A stretch of DNA of 64,000 nt from Maricaulis maris (GTDB lineage: Bacteria > Pseudomonadota > Alphaproteobacteria > Caulobacterales > Maricaulaceae): assembly GCF_003634045.1 (NCBI RefSeq), contig NZ_RBIM01000001.1, forward strand, positions 310,001 to 374,000. Reading direction: 5' to 3'. The position numbers and the translations under genes are program-made. The notes beneath the pieces are model-generated. The model saw nothing but the letters and a program-made list of their open reading frames with translations, did no database searches and was not told the origin of the DNA. Positions 52,255-60,469 of the stretch are shown here, piece by piece (position 1 is the stretch's first letter; the number at the start of each line of letters is the position of its first letter).

Positions 52255-52356
52255 GTCATCCTGACGAAAGTCAGGACCCAGTCTCGCAGGCGCGGTTTCA
52301 CCAGACTTGCCAACAACCAGAGTCGCAATCTGGGTCCCGGCGTTCGCCGGGATGAC
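52255..52356. repeat. bilateral inverted intergenic repeat
   Basis: GTCATCCTGACGAAAGTCAG with GACCCAG at one end and CTGGGTC with CGGCGTTCGCCGGGATGAC at the other. The outer arms pair and each end forms its own hairpin. This design is a widespread proteobacterial intergenic repeat. Confidence 0.7.
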
Positions 52357-52466
52357 GGTATTTAAGTCCAGGAATGGATGAGGACGCACGTCATGCCTGT
52401 GCACTGCAGAAGCCGAGCGGATTCAATGAGCGCCCCTCTACGTCCGCGCCTCCGGCGCAAACCCCA

Positions 52467-52590
52467 CCATAAACCGCTTGCCGAGAGACCGCCGTATCCG
52501 CTTCTTCAGGTCAAGGGCCGCAACGCGGCCGCTTCGCGGTTTCACCCTTGAGCTGAAAAAGCGGATACGGCCTGCTGGCTGACAAGCGAT
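52467..52590. repeat. 124-bp structured direct repeat, copy 1
   Basis: The core is an inverted repeat with arms CCGTATCCGCTTCTTCAG and CTGAAAAAGCGGATACGG (nearly complementary) around smaller GC hairpins. Identical in length to 53829-53952, with three substitutions (121/124). Between the copies lies the lipoprotein gene. Confidence 0.88.
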
Positions 52591-52710
52591 GAATGGTCGT
52601 TGGGTGCGGGATCTGACCACAGCTGAGCTGGCGGCTGTTCGCGTGAGTCCGAGGTGTCCATTGGTCGGCTTCTCGATCATCCGGGCTCAGGTGAGCGGTC
52701 TTGGAGCCTC

Positions 52711-53676
52711 TTACCTGCGCCTGGGGGTTGGGCTTAGGCCGGATCGTATCCTGCGTTCGGCCATTTCCATGCCGTCCTCCAGGGGACACAAGTCGAAGCC
52801 ATCATCCGCTTGAAAGCACGATTGCGTGCCGTATCGTTGGCTGCGACCTTCCCCTATAGCGACGCGATCATAGAGGTATGCATAGTACATGCTCGGGCGA
52901 CTGCCAGATTCGGCGTATGGCCGGAACGCTTCCAGCGCCAAACGTTGGAGATCGAGGTCGTGGTCCGCGTGCTGCGACGTGTACCATATGCCATACAAGG
53001 TGGTCGGGTCGTCCGGCAGATTCGATAGGAAGTCACTGCTACGAACGTACTCCGCATTAGCTTTGACCGCTTCACACCACAAAATTGAGCTAATTCGGTC
53101 GTGTGTTGCTCCGAACCTGTCTGAGTGAGGTCGCGTTGTATTCATCGCAACGTCCACCTCAACCAATCTTTGCCATGTCCCAGGGTCGCTTGCGTCCGCT
53201 CCGTCCAGAAACTCAATGTGTCGTCTTAAAAGCTCCAACTTGTCCGCGTGGCCATCAAGCAAATCGCGCAAGAGAGCATTGTGTTCAATATCAGGTGCGT
53301 TGAGTGCTTCGGACCCATTAAAAAGCTGATGCAGAGCTATAGTTACGCGCGCCCAAAGTGGCGTTTCGCAGCCACCAATAGCGTGCTGCGCGGTACGTTC
53401 AGGTATGCGCGGACCAATCGGCGACACCTCTCGCGCTTGGTCCCGCAATTCACGGGCTTGCTCCAGTACGTTTCGGTTGTCGGGCTCAACCACTCTTTCA
53501 TTCAGGCATATTGCAAGGTCGGAAAGTTGCCCAGTCCCGAATTCGAGCGCACATCCGCTGGGGTCAATGGATGATCGCCCATAGAGTGAAGGTGGGATGC
53601 AGCCGGCAGCAAACATCGCTGCTGATAGCGCAATTGTTGTTTTTAAGACCAAATTATTGGAAACATAACAATGCAT
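52711..53676 (-). CDS. orphan lipoprotein
   Basis: Product of 321 aa, unrecognised. The signal peptide ends in the lipobox FAAGC, predicting acylation at Cys26. The mature part is helical, with cysteines in LAICLNE, GGCETPLW, LWCEAV and a C-terminal SCFQADDGFDLCPLE pair. Base composition is visibly more AT-rich than the flanks, and it sits between two 124-bp hairpin repeats, so it may be acquired. It may be a phage- or plasmid-derived cargo gene; the function is not known. Confidence 0.7.
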   Translation of the reverse strand: MHCYVSNNLVLKTTIALSAAMFAAGCIPPSLYGRSSIDPSGCALEFGTGQLSDLAICLNERVVEPDNRNVLEQARELRDQAREVSPIGPRIPERTAQHAIGGCETPLWARVTIALHQLFNGSEALNAPDIEHNALLRDLLDGHADKLELLRRHIEFLDGADASDPGTWQRLVEVDVAMNTTRPHSDRFGATHDRISSILWCEAVKANAEYVRSSDFLSNLPDDPTTLYGIWYTSQHADHDLDLQRLALEAFRPYAESGSRPSMYYAYLYDRVAIGEGRSQRYGTQSCFQADDGFDLCPLEDGMEMAERRIRSGLSPTPRRR

Positions 53677-53828
53677 TAGGCTTCGCTTGCGGCGTCAGAT
53701 TGAAATCTGAGAGAAGCATTCCGTTCAGATCGATGCAATCCCACCAAATCTAGGATTGGAAGTAGCCGGGAAAAAGCAACCCAGATACGATTCCTACCCC
53801 TCTCCCCCGCGCCCCGGCGCATACTCCG

Positions 53829-53952
53829 CCATAAACCGCTTGCCGAGAGACCGCCGTATCCGCTTCTTCAGGTCAAGGGCCGCAACGCGGTCGCTACGCG
53901 GTTTCACCCTTGAGCTGAAGAAGCGGATACGGCCTGCTGGCTGACAAGCGAT
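53829..53952. repeat. 124-bp structured direct repeat, copy 2
   Basis: Same orientation as 52467-52590 and three differences: T for C, A for T and G for A, of which the last keeps the hairpin arms paired. Copies bracket the lipoprotein gene. Confidence 0.88.
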
Positions 53953-54014
53953 CTATGGACAGCCCCGCGCGCCGCGCCTGGGTCAGAGCTGAACTTTTGG
54001 CGGCTCAAGACTGC

Positions 54015-54030
54015 TCGCGCCGGTTTTTTC
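54015..54030 (+). repeat. 16-bp direct repeat, right copy
   Basis: TCGCGCCGGTTTTTTC as at 52200-52215, but without the upstream complementary arm, so no terminator can form here. Marks the right edge of a possible insertion. Confidence 0.55.
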
Positions 54031-54039
54031 CTGGCCGCA

Positions 54040-54725
54040 CTTGGGCTAATCAGGGCGTGAAATCAGGCTGTTGAAAGTTTTCACCAGCTTTTCCACGGAA
54101 AGTGGAAAGTTTTCCACCAACTCCGCCGACTTGTCCACGAAATCGCATTTTCCGTGCGTTGCGGAGCCGGGTCCGGCCTGTTCTACTTCAATCATCGACA
54201 GCGACCGAAGTGGCCCGCAAGGACCAGGGATCGCCGGAGAGGTGGCTCGGAGGAGCAGGTTCGCAAGAACAGGTTCCACAAGGGCAGGCCGGAAGGAAAA
54301 GGACCCGCAAGGGGCCCGGAATTCAGGTCAGGTTCCAAGGCAAGGGTCCGCAAGGACCGGCGCTGAAGGGCTCACCGAACCGGAGGGACTGAACCGACCG
54401 CAAGGGAGGGGACCAGGACGCCAAGATGCCAGCGCTGCCTCACCGTGGTGCTGCCCCGGACGAAAGAAAGGGGACGCGGAAGGGACGGGTGTCAAAACCC
54501 GAACCGGACGCAACACGGCCGCCCGCCTCCTCACCTCTTGCCAGGTCAGGGACGGGCGGTTGGTGCGTTTGGGGACGCATCGCGGTCGCCCGCACCGCGA
54601 TGGACCTCCCCCCTCCTTTTCCCTTGTCCAGCGACCCGCTGCGCCATCCGCCGTCCGGTCCTGGAGCCACGGGCTGGCGCTGCGCCGCCTGTGCTGACCT
54701 GGCGCCTTCGGCACAGGTTTCTCGT
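54040..54725 (+). ncRNA. candidate structured RNA with serial GCAA-tetraloop hairpins
   Basis: No convincing gene in 700 bp. Short hairpins with GCAA tetraloops recur on the plus strand: TGGCCC-GCAA-GGACCA (54217), GTTC-GCAA-GAAC (54263), CCC-GCAA-GGG (54307), GGTCC-GCAA-GGACC (54350) and a weaker one (54400), at 43-50 nt intervals, plus CC-ACAA-GG at 54278. The 5' end begins with a CTTTTCCAC/GTGGAAAG palindrome; the 3' end has CCTGTGC ... GCACAGG followed by TTTCTC. The intervals are not multiples of three, arguing against coding. Not a recognised Rfam-type RNA to me. Confidence 0.4.
54688..54723 (+). terminator. possible terminator of the structured RNA
   Basis: CCTGTGC (54688-54694) and GCACAGG (54711-54717) pair around a 16-nt loop and are followed by TTTCTC, a weak U tail. 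Confidence 0.45.
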
Positions 54726-54924
54726 GGCAAATTCCCCTGACAGGCGAATATCGTATTCGTTCACTAACACAACCAAGTGTTTAGGCCGTTGAATTGGCAT
54801 TCAAAACACGTCTGGCGCGAAATTTGAACAAGACGTTAATCAAATATGAGATGCGTTAACCAAATCCATCGCCAAGATGCGCCGCGACGGGCAGGCCATG
54901 CCCGGCAGGCAAGGCAGGACTGAC

Positions 54925-55149
54925 ATGAACTCCTTTGGACCCGATCGCTGGGGGCTGACCGACTGGGCGGGCTATGCCCGTGCCATCGCGCTGGTGTGCT
55001 GGTCTGCGGCCGTGCTCATGACCGGTGTGATGGGCTGGTCGGCCTGGCGCGCCTTCGACAATGCTGCGGATGGCGTCGACCGTGTCGTCGCCCGCCACGA
55101 AGCCGGCGTCGTTTCCAAAACCCGCGACATCTTCATCGCCCGCCGTTAA
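54925..55149 (+). CDS. small single-span membrane protein
   Basis: Product of 74 aa starting MNSFGPDRWGLTDW. One long hydrophobic helix (AIALVCWSAAVLMTGVMGW, residues 21-39), then a charged cytoplasmic or periplasmic tail with HEAGVVSKTRD. Not recognised. An ATG 16 codons upstream is in frame but lacks a family-like extension. Downstream is an AraC-type gene. Confidence 0.58.
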   Translation: MNSFGPDRWGLTDWAGYARAIALVCWSAAVLMTGVMGWSAWRAFDNAADGVDRVVARHEAGVVSKTRDIFIARR

Positions 55150-55353
55150 GCCCCGGGACGCGTCGCGGATTGCCGGGCGCCGGATAATCTGGCACCGGGC
55201 ACCCGGTACATGTTCGAGCACAGCGCACCCAGCCTCGCCGACATAGACTCTCATCTTGCTTGACGTGCTGGCGGAAAGACCCTGCGCCGATTGTGAGGCC
55301 GCTGGCCGCAGCGCCCTATCGCCACACGCGACCGGCTCGCCTAGGCTTACGCC

Positions 55354-56025
55354 ATGTTGGTCACCGAAATACCGGGCAGGACGCGTTTTGAAGCCGGTGA
55401 GTGCCTGCCGATGCACCGGCATGCCGATGCCTATGCCGCTGTGATCGTCGAGGGCAGCTATGACGAGTTCGGCTTCGACGGGCGCTATGTCTGTCAGGCG
55501 GGCGATGTCGTGCTGCATCCGCGTGTGCATGCACATGGCAATGCCTTCCCGCAAGGCCGCGCCAGGGTCGTCAATATTCCGCTGCCCGGCATGCTGGCCG
55601 ACGCGCACGGCCTGAAAGTGTTCAATGCTCCGGATGTCCAGTCATTGCTCGCATTGGCGGCGGACAATCCGGTCAAAGCCGGCCATGCGTTGATCGAGGA
55701 GGGGGCCGGTCGTCCGCCGCTGGCGCCGCCGAGTTGGCTGACGGGTTTTACCTTGCGCCTGTTGGCTGGTGCTTCGGTCGCTGCCAGTGCCAGGCAGGCC
55801 GGTTGCTCACCGGAACATGCCAGCCGCACGTGCCGGTCATGGTTCGGTCTTTCCCCCCTGGCGTTGCGCCGCGAGGCGCGGATGCGTGCCGCGATCGCCG
55901 CCCTGCGCGACGGCGCGAAGATATCGGAAGCGGCGCAGATCGGCGAATTTTCGGATCAGCCACATCTGACCCGTGTCTTGCGTCATCAGACAGGACTGAC
56001 ACCGGCTGGTTTCCGCGGTCATTGA
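55354..56025 (+). CDS. AraC-family transcriptional regulator
   Basis: Product of 223 aa. N-terminal cupin (MHRHADAYAAVIVEG, GDVVLHPRVHAHGN) and C-terminal double helix-turn-helix: SVAASARQAGCSPEHASRTCRSWFG, then ISEAAQIGEFSDQPHLTRVLRHQTGLTP. The cupin-first layout is typical of regulators responding to small aromatic or sugar ligands. The target is unknown; neighbours give no clue. Confidence 0.87.
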   Translation: MLVTEIPGRTRFEAGECLPMHRHADAYAAVIVEGSYDEFGFDGRYVCQAGDVVLHPRVHAHGNAFPQGRARVVNIPLPGMLADAHGLKVFNAPDVQSLLALAADNPVKAGHALIEEGAGRPPLAPPSWLTGFTLRLLAGASVAASARQAGCSPEHASRTCRSWFGLSPLALRREARMRAAIAALRDGAKISEAAQIGEFSDQPHLTRVLRHQTGLTPAGFRGH

Positions 56026-56111
56026 GATCAGATTCGTTCAAGACAATGGCCACACCATTGCGGTCCTATCCGGGGACGCTTGGGGGCGTATGAACGAAAG
56101 AGATCATTCAG

Positions 56112-57296
56112 ATGCGTTTACTCGTACTTGCGTTCGCCGGCGCGCTGGCTTGTGGTTCGACAGTTCCGGCCGTCGCGCAAACCGAAGCTCCAGACCACAC
56201 CCAGGCCATGACAACGCAATGGCGTGTTCGGCCGGCACCCGGGCTGGATGCGCTCATGTTGCTCGGGGCGGCATCCGGCGATGCGTTGCAATCGGGCTAT
56301 TATTCCGAGGAAATCGTTTTCATTCGCGGGCAGCTTGATCCTGCGGCGGTGGCGGCGATGGATCGTATCGGGCAGCGGATCCGGTCGCACGACTTGTTGG
56401 TCGGCCCGTTGCTGGCGCTGCTGTTTTCGGCCGGGCCGGTCGACAGCCTTCAGGACATCATCACCTCGGCCGGCGACCCGGACCGCTACTTGCGGCCGGG
56501 CTTTGAGGCCTCACCGAGTTGGGACGCCGAACGTTATGCGGGGTTGCGGGGCTTGATGCCGGACATACTCACGGTCCTGGAGGGATTTCGCACCAGTGGT
56601 TTCGAGACTTGGTATGCGGAACGCTTCATGCCCGACATCGCACTCGCGATTGACCGCAACCTCGCCGCCGTGTCGGCTCATGACATTATTCCGGAACAGG
56701 CGCGTCTTCTAGGTCGGGATCTCGAGCCGACCGTCGAAATCTTGATCCTGAATTTCTCGCAGCCCTATGGCATCCGCATTATCGGTCAGCGCTTCATCGC
56801 CTATCATGGCTGGCCCGGCGACACTCAGGTCCGGGTTGCGGCCCATGAAATCTTCCACCCGCCATTCGATCGCGGCGACGCGGATCTGCGCGCGCGGCTT
56901 GCGCCGTTGGAATCCGATCCGTGGATGATCTCGATCGTCGAGAACCATGATCCGGCGTTTGGATACAATTCCTTCATGGGGGTGGTGAACGAGGACTCGA
57001 CGCAGGCGCTGGACCAGATCGTTTCCGAGCGTATCGGCGTCGGGCGGGATCCGTCGCAGCGCTGGCAACACGCCGATGACGGGATGCACATGCTCGCCGC
57101 GGCGCTCTATCATGCGATGAAAGAGGACGGATTCGACGAACGCGGCGGCCGATATCGCGATTGGCTCATCTCCGCCTTTGATCGGGGCCTGCTGACGCCG
57201 GCCGAAGTGCGCCGGCGGGCGACCGCCATCGTCGGTGCGGACGCGGTTGCGCGGTGGTATGTCGTCGCCGACATGCCGGAGGCGGCAGCAGACTGA
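56112..57296 (+). CDS. secreted zincin-like protein
   Basis: Product of 394 aa with a signal peptide (LVLAFAGALACGSTVPAVAQ). At residues 245-249 HEIFH is a perfect HExxH zinc-binding motif in a hydrophobic helix (RVAAHEIFHPPF), followed about 50 residues later by NEDSTQALDQIVSE, which could supply the third ligand. Fits a gluzincin-type metallopeptidase, though no named family is recognised. GAAAGAG lies upstream of the ATG. Confidence 0.75.
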   Translation: MRLLVLAFAGALACGSTVPAVAQTEAPDHTQAMTTQWRVRPAPGLDALMLLGAASGDALQSGYYSEEIVFIRGQLDPAAVAAMDRIGQRIRSHDLLVGPLLALLFSAGPVDSLQDIITSAGDPDRYLRPGFEASPSWDAERYAGLRGLMPDILTVLEGFRTSGFETWYAERFMPDIALAIDRNLAAVSAHDIIPEQARLLGRDLEPTVEILILNFSQPYGIRIIGQRFIAYHGWPGDTQVRVAAHEIFHPPFDRGDADLRARLAPLESDPWMISIVENHDPAFGYNSFMGVVNEDSTQALDQIVSERIGVGRDPSQRWQHADDGMHMLAAALYHAMKEDGFDERGGRYRDWLISAFDRGLLTPAEVRRRATAIVGADAVARWYVVADMPEAAAD

Positions 57297-57378
57297 AGCC
57301 CTGCCATGCACTGACGCAGGCTGGCGCCGGGCGAAAAGCAGGTTAGCTTTCGTGGCTCAAAGCGGTGCGGAGCAAGCA

Positions 57379-58494
57379 ATGAGCTATACCCTGATCGGGA
57401 CCCCGGTCTCCCTTTATACCGGCAAGGTGCGGGGCTATCTGCGCTGGAAGAATGTCGCCTTCACCGAGCGGCTTTCAACGCGCGAGGTTTTCAAGGCCGA
57501 CATTCTTCCGCGCGTCGGCTGGTCGGTCATTCCGGTCGTCATCCATGAAGACGGGTCCGAAGACGGCGTGACGCTTCAGGACACGACCGATATCATCGAC
57601 CATGTCGAAGCGTGCGAACCCGGCCCGTCGGTCTATCCCGACACGCCGCGCCAGAGGCTTGCCGCCCTGATCCTGGAATTGTTCGGCGATGAGTGGCTGG
57701 TCATCCCGGCGATGCATTATCGCTGGGCCTATAATCGCGACTTCGCGCAGCAGGAATTTGGCGCCACCAGCCATCCCCACCTGCCGCCGGAAGAACAATT
57801 CGTCGCCGCCGAGAAGGCTGTCGGCTTCTTTTCCGGCTCGATCACCGGGCTCGGCATCAATCCTGACAGCGTTGCGGCGATTGAAGCGGCCTATGAGGAT
57901 TTTCTGGCCGTGTTCGAGGCTCATCTGGGCGAGCATGACAATCTGTTCGGCTCGCGACCTTCGATCGGCGACTATGGTCTGCTCGGTCCCCTATACGCGC
58001 ATTTGCTGCGCGACCCGAAGTCCGGCGAGCTGATGCGACGGCTGGCGCCGCGGGTCGCGCGCTGGGCGGAGCGTTGCCATGCGCCGCAGCATTCGCTGAC
58101 CGGTGACTTCCTGCCGGACGATGAAATCCCGGCGGGCGTCGAGAAATTGCTGCAGCGTTTTGCTGCGCAGCATTGGCCGGTTCTGCGCGATACCGCCGAC
58201 GCGCTCGCAGGCTGGGCTGCGGACAAGGCGCCGGGCACCGAATTGCCTCGTATACTGGGGTTCCACAAGGCGGTCATCGGCCATGGTGACAGCGCGGTCA
58301 CCACCGACCGGGCGATCATTCCCTTCCCGCTCTGGATGCTGCAACGGGTCACCGATTATCGCGACGGCCTGGTGGGTGAGGCGCGGCGGGCTGTGGGTGA
58401 ATTGCTGCGCAGCATGGGTGCAGCAGATCTTGACGAGTTCACCTTGCCGGTGCGCTTGCAACGCCGCAATTTCAAGCTCGCGCTCGCGGATTGA
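57379..58494 (+). CDS. glutathione S-transferase-like protein, long form
   Basis: Product of 371 aa. N-terminal thioredoxin-like domain (LIGTPVSLYTGKVRGYLRWK, VIPVVIHEDGS) without the usual catalytic Ser/Tyr/Cys at the first helix, then an all-helical domain of about 280 residues containing SRPSIGDYGLLGPLYAHL. Longer than standard GSTs (200-230 aa), resembling the uncharacterised bacterial GST-like group. Start set at MSYTLIGTPVSLY with CGGAG upstream. Confidence 0.82.
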   Translation: MSYTLIGTPVSLYTGKVRGYLRWKNVAFTERLSTREVFKADILPRVGWSVIPVVIHEDGSEDGVTLQDTTDIIDHVEACEPGPSVYPDTPRQRLAALILELFGDEWLVIPAMHYRWAYNRDFAQQEFGATSHPHLPPEEQFVAAEKAVGFFSGSITGLGINPDSVAAIEAAYEDFLAVFEAHLGEHDNLFGSRPSIGDYGLLGPLYAHLLRDPKSGELMRRLAPRVARWAERCHAPQHSLTGDFLPDDEIPAGVEKLLQRFAAQHWPVLRDTADALAGWAADKAPGTELPRILGFHKAVIGHGDSAVTTDRAIIPFPLWMLQRVTDYRDGLVGEARRAVGELLRSMGAADLDEFTLPVRLQRRNFKLALAD

Positions 58495-58561
58495 TCACAA
58501 AGATGTTGGACGCGTCTGGCGTCGTGCCGGGCTAACCTTCCGATCGGGACGGGAGGACATG

Positions 58562-59614
58562 ATGCGAATTCTTGTGACGATATGTATGGCTGTTGGTTTG
58601 ATGCTTCCGGCGGTCGGTGCACCGCTGGCGGCCCAGTGGCCGGAGGCGGTGCGGACAGCGTTGGAGGCCGGCGATGCCGAAGCACTGGCGGCGGCATTGG
58701 ACGCCGGCGCTGATCCCGACACGCGGGCCGAGGGTGGTCTGCAGGCCACGGCGCTCATGTATGCAACGTCCAATCCCGACCCCGCGATGACCCGCGTCCT
58801 TATCGAGGCCGGCGCTGACATCCATGTCCGGGACACGATGGGTGATCCGGCGATAAACTGGGCCGCCTATTATGGCCACGCCGCAATTGTGCAGATGTTG
58901 TTCGAGGCCGGCGCCGATGGTGAGGCCAGCGGCCATGGCTCCGTTGCCGAAATCGCCCTGCGCCGGGGACATCAGGCGACCCTTGCGGTGGCATTGGACG
59001 CCACGGGTCAGGCGCCGGCCCGCTTGGCGGTCGACGCCGTCCTGGAACGGGCCGTGATAGCCGGCGACACTGCAACGGTCGCGGCCATCGCGGAATGGCA
59101 TGACGTCGCCTCAGCACGCGATTGGGCCGGCCGGCCCCTGGTCCATGCCGCGGCCGGGGCCGGACAGGCCGAGACGCTGGGCCTGCTTCTCGCAAATGGG
59201 GCCGATCCGGATGCGGTCGACGCGATCGGCTATACGGCCCTGTTCGAAGCAGCGCGGACCGACCAGGTCGCGATTGTCGAGCAATTGATCGAGGTCGGCG
59301 CCGACCTCAACCGGGCAGGGGCGGAAAACGGCATGGCGTTGACGGCGGTCCACCTGGCCGCAATCGCAGGGCACACGGCGATGCTGTCCCGGCTGGCCGA
59401 GGCCGGGGCCGATCTGGATGTCCAGGGCGTGTCCGGTGCCACGCCGCTGTACTGGGCCGCGTTTGAAGGCCAGCGTGAGGCCGTGCTGGCCCTGCTGGAT
59501 GCCGGTGCCGATCCCGATGTCAGATCCGAGACAGCACCGGGTTTCGCCGACATCGCCGAAATGCTGGATTGGCCGGATGTCGCGGCGCGACTGGCGGAGC
59601 GCGCCGCCGAGTGA
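58562..59614 (+). CDS. secreted ankyrin-repeat protein
   Basis: Product of 350 aa. Signal peptide (ILVTICMAVGLMLPAVGAPLAA) followed by about nine ankyrin repeats: ALEAGDAEALAAALDAGADPD, TRVLIEAGADIHVRD, VQMLFEAGADGEA, TLGLLLANGADPDAVD, VEQLIEVGADLNRAG, LSRLAEAGADLDVQG and VLALLDAGADPDVRS. Periplasmic ankyrin proteins usually mediate protein contacts. The ATG at 58562 is five bases after GGGAGG. Confidence 0.87.
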   Translation: MRILVTICMAVGLMLPAVGAPLAAQWPEAVRTALEAGDAEALAAALDAGADPDTRAEGGLQATALMYATSNPDPAMTRVLIEAGADIHVRDTMGDPAINWAAYYGHAAIVQMLFEAGADGEASGHGSVAEIALRRGHQATLAVALDATGQAPARLAVDAVLERAVIAGDTATVAAIAEWHDVASARDWAGRPLVHAAAGAGQAETLGLLLANGADPDAVDAIGYTALFEAARTDQVAIVEQLIEVGADLNRAGAENGMALTAVHLAAIAGHTAMLSRLAEAGADLDVQGVSGATPLYWAAFEGQREAVLALLDAGADPDVRSETAPGFADIAEMLDWPDVAARLAERAAE

Positions 59615-60382
59615 TCAGGCGGCAAAGCGCCAGATATCCATGGCCAGGGCGCTGCGGCTCCAGGATTGATGCAGACACGTGCCGGCCTGTCCGCCGCCAG
59701 CCGCCATGGCGACAAGCAGCGGCCGGAAATGCTCCGGTGTCGGGTGATTGAAGCGCGCGGCCGGTGCGCTGCGCCAGCCGGCAATGGTGTCGGTGTCACC
59801 GGATGCCAGTCGCGGTCGGATCCAGTCGGCGAAGGCCAACGCGTCGGGATGGGCAGGCGCGTCCTCGGCGGCTGGCAGGGCGGCGCCGAGCGCGTGCGTC
59901 AGGGCGCCGGACCCGATGATCTGGACGCGGTCACGGCTCAGTGGGGCGAGTGCCTTGCCGAGGGCGATGGCCGCGTCGTCGCTGGCGGGAAGGCTGACCT
60001 GGAAGACCGGGATGCGGGCGTCTGGATGCATCAGCGCCAGCGGGATCCAGGCGCCATGGTCGCGGCCACGTTGCGGCTCGGCGCCGGCGGCCAGCCCGGC
60101 CGCTTTCAGGCGCTCGATCACGGCCGCTGCCAGGTCGGGCGCACCCGGTGCGTCATAGACGGCGCGCGCGAGTTCCGGACCGAACCCGCTGAAATCATGG
60201 ATGGTCGACGGGGCCGGCGCGGTCTGAACCCGCACCGGGTCCGCTTCCCAATGCGCCGACACGACCAGAACGGCCCGGGTTCCGGGTGTCAGGGCCAGGG
60301 ATGCGAGGGCGTGGTGAGCGGGTGTGTCGCGTACCAGAACATCCGGTGCGCCGTGGGAGATGAAAAGCGGATCGATCAACAT
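59615..60382 (-). CDS. DODA-type extradiol dioxygenase (LigB-like)
   Basis: Product of 255 aa; class III extradiol ring-cleaving family, closest to YgiD/DODA. Metal-ligand motifs: FISHGAPDVL, VSAHWEAD, RDHGAWIPL and IGSGALTHALG. Substrate may be a catechol derivative or 4,5-DOPA-like compound. AGGAGG lies upstream of the ATG. Divergent from a LysR gene with which it shares an 87-bp promoter region, an arrangement typical of LysR-activated enzymes. Confidence 0.88.
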   Translation of the reverse strand: MLIDPLFISHGAPDVLVRDTPAHHALASLALTPGTRAVLVVSAHWEADPVRVQTAPAPSTIHDFSGFGPELARAVYDAPGAPDLAAAVIERLKAAGLAAGAEPQRGRDHGAWIPLALMHPDARIPVFQVSLPASDDAAIALGKALAPLSRDRVQIIGSGALTHALGAALPAAEDAPAHPDALAFADWIRPRLASGDTDTIAGWRSAPAARFNHPTPEHFRPLLVAMAAGGGQAGTCLHQSWSRSALAMDIWRFAA

Positions 60383-60469
60383 GTCGGCCTCCTGGCTTTT
60401 CCATATGAATGCGGCGGCAAATGGGATAAATGCCCGGTAACGACACTTTCTGTTTCTTGTGGGGAATAA

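Noticed and set aside
52159-52404. Short frames after fadB
   Set aside because: They cross the terminator and a bilateral inverted repeat, so are not genes.
54071-54160. Chromosomal origin with DnaA boxes
   Set aside because: Boxes are degenerate, and no dnaA, parAB, hemE or other origin-linked genes are nearby; recorded only as a weak observation.
54071-54697. 208-aa plus-strand frame in the structured region
   Set aside because: Arginine/glycine/serine-rich with no domain or plausible start signal; overlapping frames look equally coding, as expected for GC-rich noncoding DNA.
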